A program made the translations under genes and the position numbers. This document shows, piece after piece, positions 55,841-62,862 of a stretch of 64,000 nucleotides of DNA. The notes under the pieces are model-generated. The model was not told the origin of the DNA. It did not search any database and saw only the letters and a list, made by a program, of their open reading frames with translations. The DNA is from Hyphomicrobium sp. (lineage in GTDB: Bacteria; Pseudomonadota; Alphaproteobacteria; Rhizobiales; Hyphomicrobiaceae), in NCBI GenBank assembly GCA_002928515.1, contig PERI01000005.1, positions 172,963 to 236,962 of the forward strand. Direction: 5' to 3'. Numbering within the stretch: the first letter of the stretch is position 1; each line of letters begins with the position of its first letter.

Positions 55841-57219
55841 GCCGTGACCTCATCGGCAACATCTTTCAGCGTTTGATCGAGCGCTTTCTTGATGACGGCC
55901 TCGGCTTCAGCGAAATGCTCATCCGTCCAAATCAACGGCGGCGCGCACACCATTGTGTCGAATACGGCGCGCATGATGAAGCCTTCGCGGAAGAAATGAT
56001 CGCGACAGATCAGGCCAACGCGGCCGGGATTTGCAAAGCGACGGCGCGTCTTCTTGTCTGCGACGAGTTCGATTGCACCCAACATGCCAACCGAGCGAAC
56101 TTCTCCGACCAGTGGATGATCCTTAAATTTCGCCAACATGCTGGCAAGTGACGGTCCAGTTTTTTCCGTGACAAGAGAAACGAGACGCTCGCGCTCCATG
56201 ATGTCGATATTCTTGAGTGCCACAGCGCACGCAACCGGATGGCCTGCGAACGTGTAGCCATGATTGAAATCATCGTTATGCGCCATCAAGGCTTCCGCGA
56301 TGGTATCGTCGATCATCAGTCCGCTGAGCGGGATGTAGCCCGAAGTGGCTGCCTTCGCGAAAGTGATGAAGTTCGGCCGAATGCCATAATATTGCGAACC
56401 AAACCAAGTGCCGAGACGGCCAAACCCTGTAATGACTTCGTCTGCCAATAATAGGATGCCGTATTTATCGACAATTTTCTGAACTTCGGGCCAGTAGCTT
56501 TCGGGTGGAATTTTAACCCCGCCTGCGCCCTGCACAGGTTCGGCAGCAAATGCGGCCACATTTTCTGGCCCGCAGCGCAAAATTTCGTCTTCGATGGCGC
56601 GTGCAGCACGTTTGCCGAAGGCTTCGGGTGTTTCACCGTCGAAAGCTTCACCGTACCAGTAAGGATCCATGACATGGCGGAAGCCTTCATACACAGGGTA
56701 GCTATGCTGATGCACGTGCGACATGCCACCCATCGATCCAGCAGCAATCGTGGAACCGTGATAAGCATTTTTGCGACTGATGATGATGCGTCGATTGGGT
56801 TGGCCCTTGAGTGCCCAATAATGGCGGATCAACCGGATAGCCGTATCGTTGGATTCCGATCCTGAAGAGCCGTAAATCACCTGATTGATATTGGCAGGCG
56901 CGATTTCGGCGATCTTGCGCGACAGCGCGATCACCGGCGGGTGGGTCGTCTTGAAGAAGGTATTGTAGAACGGCAGCTCCAACATTTGGGCGTGCGCAGC
57001 GTCAGCCAGTTCTCGCCGCCCGTATCCGACACTCGTCGTCCACAGTCCGGCCATGCCGTCGAGGATGCGATGGCCTTCGCTATCGAAGATGTAGGGACCT
57101 TCACCTCTCACGATAATGCGCGCACCACTGGCGCGCAGCGATTGATGGTTCGTAAAAGGGTGCAGGTGATGCGCCGCGTCGAGATTTTTGAGCTGTTCAG
57201 ACGATATGGGATTGGACAC
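55837..57219 (-). CDS. spuC: Putrescine/polyamine:pyruvate aminotransferase (SpuC type)
   Basis: A 460-residue class III aminotransferase. Motifs: HPFTNHQSLRASGARII, LDGMAGLWTTSVGYGRREL, YGSSGSESNDTAIRLIRHYW, SRKNAYHGSTIAAGSMGGM, LADEVITGFGRLGTWFGSQYYG and the PLP lysine in TFAKAATSGYIPLSG. SpuC of Pseudomonas moves an amino group from putrescine to pyruvate. Here it is the first gene of the puu operon and no FAD oxidase (PuuB) is present, so it may act on gamma-glutamylputrescine. Likely driven from the intergenic region shared with the TetR gene. Confidence 0.92.
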   Translation of the reverse strand: MSNPISSEQLKNLDAAHHLHPFTNHQSLRASGARIIVRGEGPYIFDSEGHRILDGMAGLWTTSVGYGRRELADAAHAQMLELPFYNTFFKTTHPPVIALSRKIAEIAPANINQVIYGSSGSESNDTAIRLIRHYWALKGQPNRRIIISRKNAYHGSTIAAGSMGGMSHVHQHSYPVYEGFRHVMDPYWYGEAFDGETPEAFGKRAARAIEDEILRCGPENVAAFAAEPVQGAGGVKIPPESYWPEVQKIVDKYGILLLADEVITGFGRLGTWFGSQYYGIRPNFITFAKAATSGYIPLSGLMIDDTIAEALMAHNDDFNHGYTFAGHPVACAVALKNIDIMERERLVSLVTEKTGPSLASMLAKFKDHPLVGEVRSVGMLGAIELVADKKTRRRFANPGRVGLICRDHFFREGFIMRAVFDTMVCAPPLIWTDEHFAEAEAVIKKALDQTLKDVADEVTA

Positions 57220-57613
57220 GGAACGTTTCTCCTAACCTAATCGATAGTCCCCAATGGGATCGTGCACGAGTTGTGTTTGGAGAAGATCATGTGGGGTGTA
57301 GCCGATACGGGCACACAATAGCATGAGATCTGATTTACGGCGGGGCTCTAAAAAATGGCCGAAAACCGTGCATATCAATCGTCGATTGCGGCCGTTAAGG
57401 GTATGAAATTGAGAAACAAAAGGAAACATATTCAATCCCGGGCGTCGGCCTATTGTTTCAAAATTTCATGTTCAATAGTCAGGAATTCATAGTAGCCAAG
57501 ATTGGCCATATTCCAATTGCTTTTCGGCCAAATACCAAACAGTCTGTACAAGTCATGTTATAGCAATAATAATATGCTTCTACAGTGTAGAAATGTCAAG
57601 AAGGAATGCGGCA
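57220..57613. other. Divergent promoter region of spuC operon and TetR gene
   Basis: About 390 nt, A+T-rich on the TetR side. It contains a perfect palindrome at 57578-57592 just before the regulator. Sequence upstream of it (TTATAGCAATAATAATATG) could hold the regulator's -10. No coding sequence is supported. Confidence 0.55.
57578..57592. promoter_or_regulatory. Palindrome TTCTACA-G-TGTAGAA before TetR gene
   Basis: A perfect 7+1+7 palindrome centred 29 nt before the chosen TetR start. Its inner 13 nt recur before ald at 41313-41325 except for the central base. The place fits an autoregulatory TetR operator. Confidence 0.6.
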
Positions 57614-58333
57614 ATGCCCAAAGGCAAACAGCGCGGCGCAGTTGGCAAGGATGAGATCCTGGACGCCGCGTTTACCTTATTTGCGACCGCTGGCGATCCT
57701 GGATTTTCGGTACGTAAAGTGGCAGCGAGTGTCGGTGTCGATCCAATGACTGTGCTGCATTATTTTGGCTCTAAACATGAATTGATCCGGCAAATTGCGG
57801 ACCGGGCTTTGGCGTCCGTCGTAGTTCCGCCAGCGACGCATGACTGGCGCACGGATTTGCGTGCCGTGGCCATCGCATACCGCGAATTGGCGCATCGCCA
57901 TCCCCACGTCTTCCATCTTCATTTCAGATTTCACGCAACGGGGCCGGTCGATCATGAATCGAGCGAAATCGTTTATGATTCCATGCGGCGGGCAGGTCTA
58001 CCTGACGATGAGGCGGCCGGCGTTGGTCTTGCTTTCTACGCGTTTGTGCTGGGCTTTGCGTTAGCTGAAACTGAAGGACTGCTGCGCCCAATAACATCCG
58101 AAGACGAAGCCGAACTCATGGCGCTCGATTCCAAAAAGTATGTCTCGACGCAAGCGCTCGTTCCTGCCTTCAAAGCGCTAAACCCCAACGACGCTTTTGA
58201 CAGTGCAATTGAGATTTTCTTGGCCGGTCTTGCGATGCCTTCCCCCAATCATGAAGCGGCTCAACTGGCCTCAAAGTGCATGCCCCGCAATCCTGAGCAG
58301 TCGTTATCGGACGGCACGCGTCAGGGTTCCTAG
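57614..58333 (+). CDS. TetR/AcrR-family regulator
   Basis: A 239-residue regulator with an N-terminal helix-turn-helix (GKDEILDAAFTLFATAGDPGFSVRKVAASVGVDPMTVLHYFGSKHELIRQ in parts; HTH about 15-60) and a helical ligand domain. The ATG at 57614 follows AAGGA; an ATG 21 nt earlier lacks a ribosome site and directly abuts the palindrome. It is divergent from the spuC operon and on the same strand as eutB, so it may control either. Ligand unknown. Confidence 0.9.
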   Translation: MPKGKQRGAVGKDEILDAAFTLFATAGDPGFSVRKVAASVGVDPMTVLHYFGSKHELIRQIADRALASVVVPPATHDWRTDLRAVAIAYRELAHRHPHVFHLHFRFHATGPVDHESSEIVYDSMRRAGLPDDEAAGVGLAFYAFVLGFALAETEGLLRPITSEDEAELMALDSKKYVSTQALVPAFKALNPNDAFDSAIEIFLAGLAMPSPNHEAAQLASKCMPRNPEQSLSDGTRQGS

Positions 58334-58459
58334 CCCGCGGCTGAGATTGTTCTAGTATCGTGTTCACGCATTGCATCGCTGCAATCATGGCGCTTGCAAC
58401 TCCGCGCCTTAGTCGCGCATGATGACACTAAGCGGGCGCTGCTATGAGGAGTGCGAGCC

Positions 58460-59845
58460 ATGGTCCACGCGCAGGCGGGCGGAACCCGATATGTGTTCGC
58501 CGATCTTAAAACTCTGCTGGCTAAAGCATCGCCCCATCGATCGGGGGATGTGCTAGCTGGCGTCGCTGCCGCCTCGGCAGCTGAATGTGCAGCCGCCAAA
58601 ATGGCGCTCGCGGACGTGCCGCTAAAACAGTTTCTCAGTGAAACCGTAGTGCCCTACGAAACCGACGACGTCACGCGCCTGATCATCGATACGCACGATG
58701 CTCAAGCCTTCGAGGCAATCTCGCACTTAACGGTCGGTGGCTTCCGCGATTGGCTGTTGTCCGAACAAGCAACGACGAGTGTGCTGTCGCGATTGTCGCC
58801 AGGCATCACGCCTGAGATGGCGGCGGCAGTCTCCAAGATCATGCGCAACCAAGACCTCGTGTTAGCCGCCAAGAAAATTTCGGTTATCACAAAATTTCGC
58901 GACACGATCGGCTTACTAGGCCGCATGTCGGTGCGACTGCAACCCAACCACCCGACCGACGACAAAAAAGGTATCGCTGCATCCATCGTGGACGGCCTGA
59001 TGTACGGCTGTGGCGATGCCGTGATCGGCATCAATCCAGCGAGCGATAACGTCGGTGCGATCACTGACTTGCTCAACATGACTGATGAAGTCATACGGCG
59101 CTTTGAAATTCCAACGCAAAGTTGCGTGCTGACGCATGTCACGACATCGATAGAAGCGATCAATCGCGGAGCACCCGTCGATCTCGTGTTTCAATCTATC
59201 GGAGGCACTCAGGCGCTCAATGCGTCGTTCGGTGTGACCCTCGATGTCTTGAAAGAAGGGCGCGACGCGGCACTGTCATTGAAGCGCGGCACAGTTGGCG
59301 ACAACGTGATGTATTTCGAAACCGGACAGGGTTCAGCGCTGTCGGCAGATGCGCATCACGGCGTCGATCAGCAAACCCTCGAGACTCGGGCTTACGCGGT
59401 CGCACGACACTATCAACCTTTGCTCGTCAACACGGTCGTCGGCTTTATCGGGCCTGAGTATCTCTACAACGGCAAGCAGATCATTCGCGCTGGGCTGGAA
59501 GATCATTTCTGCGGCAAGCTTCTCGGTCTGCCGATGGGGTGCGATATCTGCTATACCAATCATGCCGAAGCCGATCAGGATGACATGGACATTCTGCTTT
59601 TGATGTTGGGCTCTGCAGGCGTGACATTCATTATGGGAATTCCCGGCGCCGACGATATCATGCTGAATTATCAATCGACGTCATTCCATGACGCATTATA
59701 CGTGCGCGAGGCTCTCGGATTGAAACGCGCTCCAGAATTTGAAGAATGGCTAGCGCGCATTGGCGTCACAGACACAACCGGACATTTGGCAGGTCATCAA
59801 CCAGGCAACCCATTGTTGGCACATGCGCGGGATCTTGCGGCATGA
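58460..59845 (+). CDS. eutB: Ethanolamine ammonia-lyase large subunit
   Basis: Adenosylcobalamin enzyme cutting ethanolamine to acetaldehyde and ammonia. The 461-residue subunit has YVFADLKTLLAKASPHRSGD in parts, IGLLGRMSVRLQPNHPTDDKKGIAASIVDGLMYGCGDAVIGINPASDN-type blocks, TQSCVLTHVTTSIEAI, YFETGQGSALSADAHHGVDQ and GLPMGCDICYTNHAEADQDDMD. The ATG at 58460 follows GGAG. Its stop overlaps eutC by 4 nt. No microcompartment shell genes accompany it, so this is the free-cytosol type. Confidence 0.96.
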   Translation: MVHAQAGGTRYVFADLKTLLAKASPHRSGDVLAGVAAASAAECAAAKMALADVPLKQFLSETVVPYETDDVTRLIIDTHDAQAFEAISHLTVGGFRDWLLSEQATTSVLSRLSPGITPEMAAAVSKIMRNQDLVLAAKKISVITKFRDTIGLLGRMSVRLQPNHPTDDKKGIAASIVDGLMYGCGDAVIGINPASDNVGAITDLLNMTDEVIRRFEIPTQSCVLTHVTTSIEAINRGAPVDLVFQSIGGTQALNASFGVTLDVLKEGRDAALSLKRGTVGDNVMYFETGQGSALSADAHHGVDQQTLETRAYAVARHYQPLLVNTVVGFIGPEYLYNGKQIIRAGLEDHFCGKLLGLPMGCDICYTNHAEADQDDMDILLLMLGSAGVTFIMGIPGADDIMLNYQSTSFHDALYVREALGLKRAPEFEEWLARIGVTDTTGHLAGHQPGNPLLAHARDLAA

Positions 59846-60636
59846 GCGAGCTTGATCCTTGGAATGGGCTGCGCCGTTTTACAGATGCTCGTATTGGTCT
59901 TGGCCGGTCTGGATCGGCGATGCCGACACGCGAAGTTTTGGCCTTTACGATGGCGCATGCGCAGGCGCGCGATGCCGTGATGACAGCGCTCGATTGGATG
60001 CCCATTGAATTGGGCATTGCCTCGATCGGATTTGAAACCATGCAAGTGGCCAGCGCCGTCTCTGATCGCGGCGAATATTTGCGTCGCCCAGACCTGGGCC
60101 GCAAACTCAGCGCGCACTCTCGACAAGATATTCTGCAAGCTGCAGCAAAACTAGATCAACCGCCCGATCTTGTTATCGTCGTCGGTGACGGACTATCGTC
60201 GAAAGCGGTCGACGCGAATATCGTATCGATGTTGACGGCACTGCAGCCGCATGTGCAGAAAGTCGGCTGGCATGTTGCGCCAATCGTACTCGCCAGCGAT
60301 GCGCGTGTCGCACTCGGCGATGAAGTGGGTGAGTTGCTCGGTGCCAAAGCATCTCTGGTTCTGATTGGCGAGCGTCCTGGCCTGTCGTCACCTGATAGCC
60401 TCGGCGCGTATCTCACATATCGTCCGCGCGTTGGTCTGAAAGACGCAGAGCGCAATTGCATTTCGAATATTCGCGCGCGCGGGCTCTCCTACGACGAGGC
60501 AGCGTTCAAGATGATGTGGCTTTTGAAAGAGGCCTTCCGTCGTGAAATGACCGGCGTCGAACTGAAAGACGAATCCTTATTCCAGATTGAAAGCGGCCCT
60601 CGGCCCGTCGAAATACCAGGGCAATCAGTGCCGTAA
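59842..60636 (+). CDS. eutC: Ethanolamine ammonia-lyase small subunit
   Basis: A 264-residue partner of EutB that helps bind adenosylcobalamin. Motifs: FTDARIGLGRSGSAMPTREVLAF, LGRKLSAHSRQDI, PDLVIVVGDGLSSKAVD, LIGERPGLSSPDSLGAYLTYRP and the closing RNCISNIRARGLSYDEAAFKMMWLLKEA. The ATG at 59842 overlaps the eutB stop (ATGA). A hairpin with an imperfect A/T-rich stem just after the stop (about 60636-60662) may end the transcript. Confidence 0.95.
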   Translation: MSELDPWNGLRRFTDARIGLGRSGSAMPTREVLAFTMAHAQARDAVMTALDWMPIELGIASIGFETMQVASAVSDRGEYLRRPDLGRKLSAHSRQDILQAAAKLDQPPDLVIVVGDGLSSKAVDANIVSMLTALQPHVQKVGWHVAPIVLASDARVALGDEVGELLGAKASLVLIGERPGLSSPDSLGAYLTYRPRVGLKDAERNCISNIRARGLSYDEAAFKMMWLLKEAFRREMTGVELKDESLFQIESGPRPVEIPGQSVP

Positions 60637-60941
60637 AACACGCTCCAACGTGCTGTTTTGAATAAAAATAGTGCGACTTATCCTATCGGTGCTTTAAATA
60701 TCATCGATTGTGACGAATGACGTTCACGTGGAAATGTCCTACAGTGAAGGGATGCGGGCTGAGTCTGCAACGTCAGCCAAACGTCCGCATTGAACAGGGA
60801 CGGGGGTCCACGCACCGAGATCATGCTCGCGTATGTCGGCGTTGTCTTGACGGTGCGTGACGGGTGTTCCCACATGCATCACCCGCCCACGTCGCAAGCT
60901 CGGTCCCTTCGCGCGTGATCCCCAAATTGGGGACTAAAGCT
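60637..60941. other. Promoter/leader region of the ethanolamine permease gene
   Basis: About 305 nt without a gene. It holds the possible eutC terminator, a degenerate copy of the TTCTACA-N-TGTAGAA palindrome at 60737-60751 (11 of 15 positions), and CCCC-AAATT-GGGG at 60920-60932 beside the start codon of eat. Confidence 0.45.
60920..60932 (+). promoter_or_regulatory. Hairpin covering the ribosome binding site of eat
   Basis: CCCCA and TGGGG can pair across a 3-nt loop. The GGGG arm is the only Shine-Dalgarno-like sequence in front of the ATG at 60942, so folding would hide it. Confidence 0.4.
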
Positions 60942-62432
60942 ATGCAAGAAAAGGTATCGGGCGTCACCTACACCAAGGTGGACGACGCCTACTTTCAAGC
61001 GCGCGGTTTAAAAAGACACGCGGGTGTTTGGTCGCTTTGGGCGCTGGGCGTCGGCGCGGTGATCTCGGGCCATTTCTCTGGATGGAATCTTGGCCTCGCA
61101 CAAGGTGGATGGGGCGGCATGTTCGTGGCCACCATCATCATTGCCATCATGTATTTAGGATTGACTTTCTCACTAGCGGAAATGAGCCCCGCCATGCCGC
61201 ATACCGGCGGCGCTTACTCTTTCGCGCGCACGGCATTTGGGCCATGGGGCGGTTTTATGACCGGCCTTGCTGAAAACGTTGAATACGTCATGACGGCTGC
61301 CGTCATTGTGTTTTTCATAGGAAGTTACGTCGCGGCCATTGTGGGAGCGCCGACAGAGATGCAACCGCTATTCTGGATAGCGGGCTACGTTCTCTTTGTT
61401 GGCCTCAATATTCTGGGCGTGGAACAGTCATTCAAATTCTCATTGATCGTGACGCTCGCTGCCCTTGCCTGTCTTGTGGTGTTCTACGTCAGCGCGATCG
61501 GTTCCATCGATTTCAATCGTTGGGCATTGAATATTGCACCTGATGGTTCGGAACTCCCAGAAGGTAATGGCCCGCTGTTCCCATTCGGTAATTACGGCAT
61601 TCTCGCCGCTTTGCCGTTTGCAGTGTGGTTGTTCCTCGCCATCGAGCAGTTGCCTTTAGCGGCGGAAGAGTCTGTCGATCCCAAGCGTGACATGCCTAAG
61701 GGCATTATGTTGGGAATGTTCACACTCATCGCCTCAGCATTTGCGGTGCTGTATTTGAACCCATCTGTTGCCGGTGTCGGATCAAAAGCACTCGGCGCAT
61801 CTGGTGAACCGTTGCTCGACGGTTTGCGCGCGATTTACGGCTCCGATCTTGCCAATATCTTAGCAGCGGTTGCCGTCATCGGTTTGGTCGCAAGTTTTCA
61901 CGCGATCATCTTTGCATTCGGTCGGCAGATTTATTCGGTCAGTCGTGCCGGATATTTCCCGAGTGCATTGTCCGTAACGCACGGCACACGCAAAACACCA
62001 CACGTAGCTATGATTGTTGGATCGTTACTCGGGCTCGCAGTCATGATGACGGTTTGGTACGTGCAAGGTGCCGAGCAGGGTGCCAAAGTGATTGGCGGGA
62101 CTTTGCTGAACATGGCCGTGTTCGGGGCGATGTTCTCTTACGTGATGCAAGGTCTATCCTACATTCAACTCAAGCGGAAATTCCCGAATATCGAACGGCC
62201 GTATAAAAGCCCGCTTGGAGTTGTTGGCGCAGCCCTGACGGTGATCATCGCATTGGTGACGATCTTCATGCAGCTCCAAGATCCGGTCTATATCGACGGC
62301 GTTCTATGGGTCGCCGCTTGGTTCGCCGTCGGCATCCTCTACTTCGCACTGTTCGGTCGCAACCGGTTGATCCTGTCACCGGAAGAAGAGTTCGCGATGT
62401 CGAAGGGGGAGTCCGTTTACAAGAGCGTGTAA
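60942..62432 (+). CDS. eat: Ethanolamine permease (APC family)
   Basis: A 496-residue amino-acid/polyamine/organocation family transporter with about 12 membrane helices. Motifs: HAGVWSLWALGVGAVISGHFSGWNLGLAQGGWGG in parts, SLAEMSPAMPHTGGAYSFARTAFGPWGGF, and EESVDPKRDMPKGIMLG. The first 30 residues are soluble (MQEKVSGVTYTKVDDAYF), as in known Eat proteins. The ATG at 60942 follows GGGG; a longer in-frame start at 60864 has no ribosome site. Downstream of eutBC, it supplies their substrate. Confidence 0.95.
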   Translation: MQEKVSGVTYTKVDDAYFQARGLKRHAGVWSLWALGVGAVISGHFSGWNLGLAQGGWGGMFVATIIIAIMYLGLTFSLAEMSPAMPHTGGAYSFARTAFGPWGGFMTGLAENVEYVMTAAVIVFFIGSYVAAIVGAPTEMQPLFWIAGYVLFVGLNILGVEQSFKFSLIVTLAALACLVVFYVSAIGSIDFNRWALNIAPDGSELPEGNGPLFPFGNYGILAALPFAVWLFLAIEQLPLAAEESVDPKRDMPKGIMLGMFTLIASAFAVLYLNPSVAGVGSKALGASGEPLLDGLRAIYGSDLANILAAVAVIGLVASFHAIIFAFGRQIYSVSRAGYFPSALSVTHGTRKTPHVAMIVGSLLGLAVMMTVWYVQGAEQGAKVIGGTLLNMAVFGAMFSYVMQGLSYIQLKRKFPNIERPYKSPLGVVGAALTVIIALVTIFMQLQDPVYIDGVLWVAAWFAVGILYFALFGRNRLILSPEEEFAMSKGESVYKSV

Positions 62433-62457
62433 TCGCACACACGATCAATGAAACTCA

Positions 62458-62490
62458 GAAGGGGCGCTGGGCAACCGGCGCCTTTTTTTG
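62458..62490 (+). terminator. Rho-independent terminator of eat
   Basis: GGCGC / GCGCC stem extended by weaker pairs, about 10-nt loop, followed by seven T. It lies about 30 nt after the eat stop codon. Confidence 0.85.
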
Positions 62491-62862
62491 ATGGAACTCA
62501 ATGAGCAGCATGCTCCATTAACGGTTGAGAAATTCAAATTAATTTAGCGCATTAGATGATATTTGCACAATTAGTTAACGCCGGTAGATATTGGTGATTT
62601 AAAGAAACGCAGACGAATATTGGATTCAATATAAAAATTTCTACGATTTTTGCTCATTCCGTAAACGGATTATTTCAACATTATGCATAGATTACATGAG
62701 TAAGAAAAAAATTACTTCGGTTAAGAATTTCATAAAACACCAATAAGGCATTGCGCAACAATAAGAAAACAGATTTGCGCAATATAAACAAACGTCTCGT
62801 GACGCAGTATTTGATTTCTAGGTGGCAAAATAGAGTAAATTAGTATTGGCGGAGCCAATAAC
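62491..62862. other. A+T-rich gene-free stretch before the collagen-like gene
   Basis: About 370 nt, visibly more A+T-rich than the rest of the window, with many A/T tracts (for example 62530-62760). No gene is supported on either strand. It probably contains the promoter of the collagen-like gene, and may be a transferred or nucleoid-protein-silenced region. Confidence 0.5.
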
